The position numbers and the translations under genes were made by a program. This document shows, piece by piece, positions 33,026 through 42,541 of a stretch of DNA of 64,000 nt. Each line of letters starts with the position of its first letter. The first letter of the stretch is position 1. Below the pieces are notes generated by a model. That model saw nothing but the letters and a program-made list of their open reading frames with translations, did not search any database and was not told where the DNA came from. This DNA is from Harmonia axyridis (taxonomy: Eukaryota; Arthropoda; Insecta; Coleoptera; Coccinellidae): assembly GCF_914767665.1 (NCBI RefSeq), contig NC_059502.1, positions 3,968,001 through 4,032,000 of the forward strand, read 5' to 3'.

Positions 33026-33250
33026 CACAATAAGTCTTCTATAGTCAACATGGTCACCTTCAAGAGATATACACCAACGCTACATCAACCTTTCAAAACC
33101 TTTTCTGTTAGAAGATTCGTTTCGCTTTAGAATTAGGCTTCAACCTTGACAATCACTTCTTCATTACAGCCAAATTTTTTTTCCTGGAGCATTCTTTTGA
33201 GGTTTGCAAAAAGCAAATAATCTTTGAGGGCCAGATAAGAATAACTTCTA
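33026..33250 (-). pseudogene. Old mariner transposase C-terminal remnant
   Basis: Minus-strand translation in shifting frames gives a degraded SPDLA-type box (TCTGGCCCTCAAAGATTATT), then LFANLKRML-like and KKFGCNEEVIVKVEA, followed by KGFERL and a WC(I/V)SLEGDHVDY-like end. Order and spacing match the end of DD34D mariner transposases. Several frameshifts and stops make this clearly older than the fragments at 468 and 22543. Confidence 0.6.
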
Positions 33251-34459
33251 TAATAATTTTGGTGATATTGGTCTTGAAGCCAACTTCACCACAATTGAAA
33301 TGACTTTTGAAAATTCTATTTGTCGATTTGATAATGTTTATAAGGCGTTCGGTGTGGAAAATTCTTCAGAAATGATGGATAAATCTCAAGGATTCAGAGG
33401 TTGAAATTGTCTATCGTTTGATTCTACGCAGTATTTAAGATATTATTCAATGTACCTACATTTTTTAGAACACATGTTTCATCAGAGATCCAAGAATAGT
33501 AACAAATTATCAGAATGAAAGAATATTGAACAAAGACGCGTTTTTCACACTAAAACAAATTGCAAACAAAAACTCAAAACTTGAAGTTATGGGGATGCGA
33601 AGAGCAGATTTTCCACATTTTAATTTTAGAGCAGGAAAATCGAGGAATTAAGTTTTCGTTGGACCAAATTATGTATTTATCACCATCACATAAATACAAA
33701 ACAAAAGTGTATCACAAAGATAAGAAATTATCTACGACTAATGACACATAATTACAAATCGTAGCACCCGTAGAGATTCAATCAACAGACACTCAAAAAA
33801 CCTATCTGCTGAAAAATCTAAGGTACAACTCGCACATCATTGTTAATCACATTGTAAACAAGACGTTGAAGAGCTTCATTGTTGTCTTGAAGGATTAATC
33901 ATTTCCTTTAATATCGCTGAATGATGACGATCAAAAATGACTTCTTCAATTGGAAACTGATGGCAGGATCTCCAGATGAAGTCTTTACAAACCGCTAATA
34001 GGCCTCGCTATTTTGATATCCTGTGGCTTTGAATTTATTATCCATGGTGGATTCTTCGATACTGGCTTTGTTCTTCCTGACAACCTCTTCTATGGTAATA
34101 AGCCTGTTTCAATGGGAGTACTCGATAGAAAATTACCTTAGATGATGAAAGCTTATATTTTCGATCTTTAAATATCGAATTGTTGTTGGGTTAGATATAT
34201 ATGTGTGCAAATAATGATGACTCAAATTGTTACCTTGAAGAGGTGGATAAGGAAATGTTGCGAATTGTAGAACGTAGGTTTTATTTTCACATCAATCAAA
34301 GTGATATTCCGAATTTTATTACTCCAGTATTATTGGGAGTAGGAGTTTACACTAATAGAGATATTGTTCAACTTCATGATCCTTTGTTTTACGCATTGTC
34401 AAATGTCAGTTATTATTTAACAAATTAAATATTCGAAGCTCAATTTTACCACATATTGT
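33251..34459. other. No confident gene
   Basis: Open frames at 33560-33751 and 34201-34428 (the latter with MLRIVERRFYFHINQSDIP) were considered. Neither has recognisable domains or clear splice signals, so both remain unassigned. Confidence 0.3.
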
Positions 34460-34461
34460 TA

Positions 34462-35404
34462 TGAAGGCTGTTTTTTTTAGAGCTATAGAACTTTAAATTG
34501 CAATAAAACAACGATGGATTATTCTATTGACTTGAATTTTATTTATCCGCAAGATAATCTTGTGGCTTTACATTTTGAATATGATTTCTGGCATATGACC
34601 ACCACGGCTGGCTTGGATGTAGTCCAATCTGGACGTCCAATTTTCGATGACTTTTTCCAACATTTGTGGCCGTATATCTGCAATAACACGGCGAATGTTG
34701 TCTTCCAAATGGTCAAGGGTTTGTGGCTTATCCGCATAGACCAATGAGTTTACATAGCCCCACAGAAAGCAGTCTAGCGCTGTTAAATCACAAGATCTTG
34801 GAGGCCAATTAACAGGCCCAAAACGTGAAATTAGGCGGTCACCAAACGTGTCTTTCATTAAATCGATTGTGGCACGAGCTGTGTGACATGTTGCGCCGTA
34901 TTGTTGGAACCACAGCTCCTGGACATCATGGTTGTTTAATTCAGGAATGAAAAAGTTAGTAATCATGGCTCTAAACCGATCACCATTGAATGTAACGTTC
35001 TGGCCATCATCGTTTTTGAAGAAGTGTACGGACCAATGATTCCACCAGCCCATAAAGCGCACCAAACAGTCAGTTTTTCTGGATGTAACGGTGTTTCGAC
35101 ATACACTTGAGGATTAGCTTCACTCTAAATGCTGCAGTTTCGTTTGTTGACGTAGCCATTCAACCTGAAGTGCGCTTCATCGCTAAACAAAATAAAATGG
35201 ACGTAGTGCGCGATACGTATTCCGCACAGAACCATTATTTTCGAAATAAAATTGCACTATTTGCAAGCGTTGTTCAGGTATGAGTCTATTTATGATGAAT
35301 TGCCAAACCAAACTGAGAATAAATCACTTGACAGCTGTTAAATCGGTCGCCATCTCCAACAGTAATGCCAACTTAAAGTTATATACCTCGAAAAAAACAC
35401 CCGT
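34462..35404 (-). mobile_element. rosa-type DD41D element, copy 8
   Basis: The 5' end reads ACCTCGAAAAAAACACCCGT followed by TA 35405-35406. The 3' end (AAGGCTGTTTTTTTTAGAGC) has one substitution in the GGGTG run, and the flanking TA lies two bases further out than usual. The family deletion junction is present. Confidence 0.88.
34568..35065 (-). pseudogene. Transposase C-terminal ORF of rosa copy 8, frameshifted
   Basis: 165 codons include the second Asp region as WFQQYGATCHTA, where the catalytic Asp is replaced by Tyr, and the third as CDLTALDCFLWG. The C-terminus is complete to MPEIIFKM. Upstream, a two-base insertion in GAAGTGTACGGACC and a stop at the CTCTAAATG site separate it from the MVLCGI part. 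It is catalytically dead. Confidence 0.82.
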
Positions 35405-35406
35405 TA

Positions 35407-35837
35407 TATATATTCTCTTCTGAAACGTCTTAACTCAAAGCTTATGAACTGAAGCTTATATGAACTCAAGATTCGAAGAATTATAAAAGAACAAAACAAT
35501 CTCTAACCATCTAGAAATCCACGGCAAATCGTGTAATGCTTTCATGCATAATGCTCAGTAAAGATGTCTTGTTATTAACGGTTTATTTTGAATATCAATT
35601 GAATCGATGTGATAATAACAGTGTTTTCTATCTAACGCGCGTTGTTTGAAGGAAAAATCAATTAACGGAATTAAAAATGGTAAATCATTATTTCATTTGA
35701 CCCCGTATGGGTTTATCAAGAAAAAATATTTTCATTTTGCAGTTAGGTGCTTGGGAAAAAAGTCTGATCGTTAGATATCATAATTCTGAAACATCATATG
35801 TGATGATAATTTTGCACTTGGCCCAAAACAAAAACAA
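35407..35837. other. Spacer
   Basis: Nothing recognised. Confidence 0.3.
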
Positions 35838-36296
35838 TACGCTTTATTAGTGATGACGTCACAGACCACATTTTAGTTCTCCTGTCAGTGTTCGGAATCC
35901 AAACAAACAAATTGTCATTCAAATTAGTACGTTGTCGTTGAAGAAATTGGCTTATTTTGATAAATAAGATTATTTAAGGAACGATTTTACTATTAATTGA
36001 TACACAGAAGGCACGAGATTAATGCCAGTAAGTTCGCACTTGAAGTTCAACTAATAAACACGGCTTTTTACAAAATCTGGGGAATAATACAGGATTCAAA
36101 CTTACTGGTATTAACCTCGTTCCTTCTGTCTATCAATTAATACCGAAATCGTTCCTCAAATACACTTATTTATGACAATAAGCCAATTCCTTCAACGACA
36201 CCGTACTAATTTGAATGACAATTTATTTGTTTGGATTCCGAACACTGACAGGAGAACCAAAAATGGCGGTGTGTGACGTCACACTAATAGAGCGTA
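35838..36296. repeat. Complete foldback element with CRE (TGACGTCA) palindromes in both arms
   Basis: Arms of about 195 bases (35838 to about 36035, and about 36110-36296) are imperfect inverted copies around a 70-base centre. Outer ends are TACGCTTTATTAGTGATGAC and its partner GTCACACTAATAGAGCGTA. Each arm contains TGACGTCA (35854-35861 and 36274-36281), the ATF/CREB consensus. Solo arms lie at 1521 and 36901. It has no coding capacity. Confidence 0.88.
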
Positions 36297-36900
36297 TACC
36301 TCGAAACGATTACCAACTCAAAAAAATAAATAAAAATAGATTAAGACCGAACTAACGAGATCTAGAAAATCAAGCAATTCGCTCCTGATGCCGAAGATAC
36401 GTAATGGGTCGGTATTAACCTCATTCTTCTTCCCACGTACAGAGTGCTGTAATTGTGTTGGTGTTGCATTCTGCAACCGGATGCCAATAAGGTACGATCG
36501 TGATCGAAGTGAGCAGCACCAGGTATAGGTTAAGGTTGTTGCGCCGAACGTTTACAATAGACGGAAGGATGCTGAACCATTTACTGACCACCATTTTACT
36601 TTCTATCTATACTGTCGATTGTTCTTTTTATCGCGTTTGGCTCGGTTGGCATTTCTGCCGGCACCGTCTTTGGTTGCCTTTCCTCCCGATTTTCGGTGTG
36701 GTCGATCATTTCAATGATAAATCGATGGCATCGTTTATGGAAATATATTTCTTTCTTAACCGAAACGTTTCAATTTTAATATTTAAAAAAATGAGTATAT
36801 TTCGAAAAAAAAATAAATGGACATAAATTCCTTTGTGTAGAGGAAAGTTTGTCATTAACGATGAAAAACTACATCAGTCAAATGGCCACCAGAGCTACAT
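36297..36900. other. GC-richer patch with ambiguous open frames
   Basis: From 36500 to 36720 both strands are open. The plus frame is 108 codons of hydrophobic composition. The minus frame reads MIDHTENREERQPKTVPAEM and then PTEPNAIKRTIDSIDRK with a donor-like GTAAAAT, which looks more like a soluble protein start. Neither is supported enough to call. Confidence 0.3.
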
Positions 36901-37068
36901 ATACGCTCTATTAGTGATGACGTCACACACCGCCATTTTAGTTCTCCTGTCAGTGTTCGGAATCCAAACAAACAAATTGTCATTCAAATTAGTACGGTGT
37001 CGTTGAAGGAATTGGCTTATTTTCATAAATAAGAGTATTTGAGGAACGATTTCGGTATTAATTGATAA
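36901..37068 (+). repeat. Solo arm of the CRE foldback family
   Basis: TACGCTCTATTAGTGATGAC through GGTATTAATTGATA aligns with one whole arm of 35838-36296, including TGACGTCA. It lies about 600 bases from the complete element. Confidence 0.85.
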
Positions 37069-37806
37069 CATGTTGCCATTTGAACCATTTCAAAAAGTAT
37101 CATTCCTATCGGAAAACCCTAAACATATCCGATAGAACTTGGTGCCAGTCATCAAATGACATTCTTCGACATAACCTGTAGAGAAAACGACTCCATAAAA
37201 CCGTCGTTAAATCCGGTAATAATCTAAGAATTCGAAATAACCATAACTCAACATAACCCCAAACATCAGTTTCAATCATAACCGTGTGAAAACGTGAACT
37301 CTATAATCCACAGCCGACTGGATGTGAAAACGAAGTACTTAGATAAATCCAAAGCGACTTATTTAATGTTCATCAATAATTATTCTTGAATACCGCAAAC
37401 CGGGAAAGGAAGAGATGTCGATTTCCTATATAGCCGATAAAATCAATTCGAGATCCGAGAGATGTTTGCCCACTAATCTGCTGATTGATTCACTGCATTA
37501 ACCATTTATAAAACTGGTAGTGACGATTTAATAGTGGTGGGTGTGCTGACCTCTATTTACATCTTCATATTTCATTTGGAACGATTATTTTATTATGTCA
37601 TGCTGCATCATTAATTTCCTTGTTTTGGGAACAGGATTTATCTTTTCATTCCAATCGCGTTCAGAAGAATTTATCTATGAAGACTTGCAGAGGAGTTGAG
37701 CAGTGCTTATACATACTTGAATGTGAAATCATTTGGTAATTTTCATGCACTAGTGAAATTCATTGAAATATTTCACGTATAAAGAAATATTGATTTTTTC
37801 TGAGAA
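37069..37806. other. Non-coding
   Basis: Nothing recognised. Confidence 0.3.
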
Positions 37807-38250
37807 ATGCAGGGTGTTCCCAAATGGGAAATTCAAAGAAAAATGAGAGATTTCTTGGATAGTTTAAAGAAAAAAAGTACAATACACAATAAATATGGGC
37901 CTGCAAACGCTTTTTTTCGAAGTACATGGTGTTTCTTGCAGTCCTACTTTTTTGTGATGATTATTCCAGTTTTCGAATCTTTATTAATCTTCGCTACAGA
38001 TTGGGCAAATAAGTACCAAAACTTATTATTAATCTATTCATCACAGCTTATTAACTGGATCTTTATAATAATTTGGATTTTCTTGAGGATTGTTTGAAAT
38101 TTTTTTCTCGAAATCGGTACCACATACGACAAAACTACAAGACACCAAAGTGTGTAGTATCAGACCAAAGTTTATTGTTACATTTTTCCAAACTCTTAGT
38201 GGTTAACTAAATAAAAGCAGCCACTGTTCCAGAAAAAATATCACCCTGTA
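37807..38250. repeat. Possible MITE with CAGGGTG ends
   Basis: The left end is GCAGGGTGTTCCC and the right end TATCACCCTGTAG. Only the CAGGGTG/CACCCTG cores pair clearly. The 96-codon plus-strand frame inside has no domain. The boundaries are tentative. Confidence 0.3.
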
Positions 38251-38361
38251 GATTAGCATTCAAAATTACCATTTCAAATGATGAAAACTTTGAATTGGAA
38301 TTAGAATGTCATCATTCGAGTTGAATATTTTGTGAAAGAGCGAAAGAAAGGTGCCATGTTT

Positions 38362-39320
38362 CCCAGAAAGGTTTGGAGTTTCCCATACAAGTGTGTCCAG
38401 AATGTTGCAGCGATTCAGGGAGACAGGTATGAATGTCCGAAGACCAGGACAGACAGGGTAGTGGTAGACCACGGGTAACAACTGCCATTCAAGAACGTTA
38501 CTTGAGAGTTTCTTCGTTGAGACAACGGTTTGCAACCGCTCGCCTCCTTCAAAATCAGCTTGAGCAAACTCATGGGCTGCAAATTAGCACTTAGACAATA
38601 AGAAATAGCCTCAGAGAATATGATTTAAGGCCTCGTGTCGCGGCAAGAGGCCCAGCCCTTACCCCAGCCCATCGAAGGGCGCGTTTGGATTTTGCGAGAG
38701 AGCATATCCATTGGGAGGATGCTGATTGGGAAAGAGTTCTCTTCACAGATGAGTCCAGATTCTGCCTCTACCATTGTGATAGACGTTCCCTTGTATACAG
38801 AAGTCCACATGAAAGATATGCTCAGTGCAATTTCCTGAATACTACTGGTTTCGGGGGAGGATCGATTATGGTATGGGGTGGAATATCTTTGACTACTCGC
38901 ACAGACCTAGTGGTCGTTGATAATGGAGCTATGAAGGCTGATAGGTATATAAGGAATATTCTTGAAGAGCATGTAGTGCCACTTGTCCCATACATTGGTG
39001 AAAATTTCATTTTTATGGACGATAATGCCAGACCCCATCGTGCGCTCATCGTTCAGGAGTACCTTGAAGAAGTTGGAGTCTCTCGAATGGAATGGCCAGC
39101 AAGAAGTTCAGATCTCAATTCGATTTAGCAGGTTTGGGACAACCTCAATAGAGGGCTGAGAAGTTCAGAAAATCAACCAGCTACTCTTAATAAATTAGGA
39201 ATCCAACTCAGAGAAATCTGGGAAGGATTAGATCAGAACATTTTAAGATCACTCATTTTGAGTATGAACCGTCGTTGCCGAGCTGTAATTAACGCAAGGG
39301 GTGGAAATACCAAGTATTAA
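38362..39320 (+). pseudogene. Tc1-type transposase, inactivated
   Basis: Paired-like HTH remnants (RFGVSHTSVSRMLQRF-type) are followed by the catalytic domain, best preserved at 38685-39128: VLFTDESRFCLYHCDRRSLV, GGGSIMVWGGISLT and FIFMDDNARPHRALIVQEYL. Small insertions at about 38446 and 38655 (10 and 24 bases relative to the other copy) break the N-terminal frame. The catalytic Glu of NPIEQVWD is changed to a stop, reading NSI-TAG-QVWD at 39126-39128. The third active-site residue is therefore lost by nonsense mutation. Confidence 0.88.
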
Positions 39321-39512
39321 ATCACTTATCAGCATTCCAGTATTTTGAAAATTGTTTATTTCTCTTCTTTCACATAAGATTCGGTGAAATCCTGAATTTT
39401 TCTTCCATTTAATGTGTCTTCTTTCGTTTGAAACCTTCCCGAGAGAACATAAAAAATAAGTTATAAAGTCAATGTAGAGTTAACTTTCATTAAAATTGAG
39501 ATTTTCAGAATG
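38362..39512 (+). mobile_element. Tc1-type (DD34E) element, copy 2, both terminal repeats missing
   Basis: Similarity to the Tc1 copy at 45865-47368 begins at CAGAAAGGTTTGGAGTTTCCC, inside the first HTH, and stops at GAGATTTTCAGAA, a few bases before the 3' terminal repeat. Neither end carries GCGCAAAAAAATTAACG. It is therefore a truncated, immobile copy. Confidence 0.88.
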
Positions 39513-40122
39513 GGCAGTGTATTTCTCCACATTTTTCGGAACGTCAACTATATAGCGGTTGATAAATTCTTGAAAGACCCCCGTATCAGTCACATTAGGT
39601 TATCCCATCGATCTGTACAGAATTTACTGCTCCCACAAACAGATCGTGATACAACTACGACAACTATTCACCGATAGATCTCATCAGCATCAGCGTGTTC
39701 CTATCTTAGTGAGAAGATGTACTCCGATGACCATGCATGAAAGATCTTGTTACTCCTATTGCACAATCGGTGCAGGCGGAATAAGAAGTTACATTAGTTT
39801 CGTTTCGCTGCGAGAAAGAGAAATGAGTAATGACTGCAATTAGACACGAAAGATGACAAGGTGAACGCTTACAATCTCAACTTTACACTCAATGAAATTG
39901 GTAGTTTCGAACTGCTATACTGTAACACTCCTTTATATGGTACAAGGTCAGAACTGAGATGATTCTATTATAATTAGACGTAAGTTTTTGTCTGCATCTT
40001 CATGAAGATTGCGACGACATCTCTTGATGAACAGGAGGATGAATAAATTGTCAAGTCTTGTAGAAAGTATTTTTGACAAAAGCATAATTGTACATGTCTA
40101 GTTCTAAATTGGAAATTTTCGC
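39513..40122. other. Upstream region of the cuticular protein gene
   Basis: No repeat is recognised. It contains donor-like GTAAGT at 39982 and several GATA words, but nothing that clearly forms an upstream exon for the gene at 40179. Confidence 0.3.
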
Positions 40123-40129
40123 TATAAAA
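40123..40129 (+). promoter_or_regulatory. TATA box of the cuticular protein gene
   Basis: TATAAAA lies 50 bases upstream of the ATG at 40179. A start site about 30 bases downstream (near 40153) would leave a 5' leader of about 25 bases. The position supports using this ATG. Confidence 0.55.
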
Positions 40130-40178
40130 TTACAGTTCCTTCACCCAAATTGAATAGCTTTAAGGTAGATATTCAATT

Positions 40179-42273
40179 ATGAATTTCTTTTTCCAGATAC
40201 TAGCAGTACTATGCTGCTCGATAGGTGTTACATTATCAGCTATTGCTCCAGGACAAAACGCCTACCTTCCTCCAAAAAATGGATATAATTATGATAAACC
40301 ACAAATTCCATTCCAACCTCAAAGACCAACTTCTCCCCCATTCCAACCTCAAAGACCAACGTCCCCACCATTCCAACCTCAAAGACCAACTTCCCCACCA
40401 TTCCAACCTCAAAGACCAACTTCCCCACCATTCCAACCTCAAAGACCAACTTCTCCCCCATTCCAACCACAAAGACCAACTTCACCTCCATTCCAACCTC
40501 AAAGACCAACTTCCCCTCCATTCCAACCTCAAAGACCAACATCCCCTCCGTTCCAACCTCAAAGACCAACTTCCCCTCCATTCCAACCTCAAAGACCAAC
40601 CTCTCCTCCATTCCAACCTCAAAGACCAACTAGTCCACCTTTTAGACCACCGTCATCCACTCCTCCAGGCTACTTACCACCAGTAGGACCAACTTCTCCT
40701 CCGTTCAGGCCACAACCAAGCCCAGGAACTTACAAACCAAGTGAGTTTCTTCAAGTTGAATTAAACATCTTTCTCATTCTATGAAATAGTACTTGAATAT
40801 TTATTTTTTGTCGTCCATAGCTGTATCTCCTAACTACAGACCTTCACCGACCTATGGACCTCCTACTTCCAGGCCAGGAATACCATCATTCCGACCAACA
40901 GGTACTCCAGCACCAACTTATGGACCTCCCACCTCTAGACCAGGGACCTTCAGGCCTGTTGGACCGACTTCCAGACCTTCAGTTCCAACAGGACCACCAA
41001 GTCCTGGTTATGGAGAAGTAAATGACCCACAGTACTATTTTGATGTTATTAGAATAGTGTATCAGTACTCTGAAAACTTTCGAGGATACTTGTAGAAGAT
41101 ACGTACATCTTATTAATATTTTATTTTAGAACGACCATCTTCTAGTACCACACAAACCAGCTGAACCTTTCGACTTTACCTATGCAGTAAAGGATGACCA
41201 ATATGGTACAGATTTTTCACACAATGCCATCAATGATGGTGATACCACACAAGGAGAATACAAGATCCAACTTCCAGATGGAAGAACACAAATCGTAAAA
41301 TACACTGCCAACTGGGCTACAGGATTCCATGCACAGGTGAAGTCGACTTTCTTTTCTCATTATGAATTCAGATATGTCTATGTTTGTTCATAGAACGACA
41401 ATGATCCTGAATGAATTTTATTTTTAGGTTCGCTATGAAGGAAATCCTACTGGACCTTATCCTGGACCTGGACAACCCTCTAGACCTGCTCCAGGACCTT
41501 ATCCCGGACCAGGACAACCATCCAGACCTGCCCCAGGGCCATACCCAGGACCAGGACAACCATCCAGGCCAGCTCCTGGACCATACCCAGGACCCGGACA
41601 ACCATCTAGACCTGCTCCAGGACCTTACCCAGGACCAGGCCAGCCATCAAGGCCTGCTCCAGGTCCATATCCAGGACCAGGTCAACCATCAAGGCCAGCT
41701 CCAGGACCTTATCCTGGACCAGCACCATATCCAGGACCAGGAAAACCATCTAGGCCATTCCCTACACCTAGTCAGCCATCTCCGGGTCCATTCCCTGGAC
41801 CAGGACAACCATCTAGGCCCTTCCCTGGACAGCCATCTAGACCATTCCCTGGACCAGGACAGCCATCTAGACCATTCCCTGGACCAGGACAGCCATCTAG
41901 GCCTTTCCCTGGACCAGGACAGCCATCTAGGCCTTTCCCTGGACCAGGACAGCCATCTAGGCCATTCCCTGGACCAGGACAGCCATCTAGGCCATTCCCT
42001 GGACCAGGACAACCATCTAGGCCATTCCCTGGACCAGGACAACCTCTAAGACCAGCTCCAGGTGATAATTATGAAACTAGAATGGAGAATTTCGAGAAAA
42101 GTTGATAAAAATATCGTACTTGAATTGCTATTATCTATTTGTACTGATTTCTTTGCTTTACAGGTCCAGGATATCCCTCAGGAAGACCATCAGTACCTTT
42201 CCCAACACCATCACCACCATCAAGACCTACACCTGGACAACAGTACGATAAAAACGGCGGATATCAATACTAG
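40179..42273 (+). CDS. R&R-type, resilin-like cuticular protein with Pro-rich repeats (5 exons)
   Basis: Secreted structural protein of the cuticle. Exons by frame and GT-AG sites: 40179-40740, 40821-41017, 41130-41336, 41428-42061 and 42164-42273; they join in phase to 569 residues plus stop. Residues 1-21 are a signal peptide (ILAVLCCSIGVTLSA, cleavage before IAPG). Residues 45-154 are eleven FQPQRPTSPP repeats. Residues 254-327 hold the chitin_bind_4 (R&R) domain, with AEPFDFTYAVKDDQYGTDFS, GEYKIQLPDGRTQIVKYTAN and GFHAQVRYEG. Then follow six GPYPGPGQPSRPAP units and about eight FPGPGQPSRP units, with a Tyr-containing tail KNGGYQY. Repeats flanking an R&R domain recall resilin; the R&R domain is known to bind chitin. 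The sequence MNFFFQ ends in an acceptor-like TTCTTTTTCCAG, so a true first exon further upstream is a possible alternative. Confidence 0.9.
40311..40640 (+). repeat. Coding minisatellite, 11 x 30 bp
   Basis: Eleven in-frame 30-base units encode FQPQRPTSPP. They differ almost only at synonymous positions (for example TCTCCC, TCCCCA, TCACCT), as expected for recent unequal exchange under protein-level constraint. Confidence 0.95.
41455..42060 (+). repeat. Coding minisatellites, 42-bp then 30-bp units
   Basis: Six 42-base units (GPYPGPGQPSRPAP) are followed, through a variable segment (GKPSRPFPTPSQPSPG), by 30-base units (FPGPGQPSRP), the central six nearly identical in DNA. All are in frame with the R&R domain in the fourth exon. 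Confidence 0.93.
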
Positions 42274-42535
42274 GAAAATTTTAAATAATTTATATTGAAG
42301 AAAAAGAAAAATGAGAAATGAAGATGTGATGAAGGACTTATCGGATAAATATTCAGTTTCGCCGCAGTTATATGCAAGTTCCTATTTTTTTTCGGGTAAT
42401 TCATGTAAATAATCGAAAAGAGAAATGTTCCGATTTGAATGTATAAAATTGTACTCCTTTCGTTCAGCTTAGAAATTGTAAAAAAAGTTAGGCAACCATT
42501 AATTCATCACAGCAATCAGTATGTATGTAATATAA

Positions 42536-42541
42536 AATAAA
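42536..42541 (+). terminator. AATAAA polyadenylation signal
   Basis: First canonical AATAAA after the stop at 42271-42273, giving a 3' UTR of roughly 280 bases. Confidence 0.6.

Noticed and set aside
33560..33751. 63-codon frame and the neighbouring 34201-34428 frame as exons
   Set aside because: They read plausibly in places but lack clear splice signals and recognisable motifs.
36500..36826. 108-codon plus-strand frame as a gene
   Set aside because: Hydrophobic, low-plausibility composition, and the antisense frame is equally open, so the direction of any coding cannot be decided.
40225..40686. Shadow frames in the cuticular repeats (for example 40225-40686, 40240-40629 minus, 41411-42049, 41689-42042 minus)
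   Set aside because: They exist only because the 30- and 42-base units are multiples of three and lack stops in several frames. The exon model in the Pro-rich frame has splice sites, signal peptide and R&R domain.
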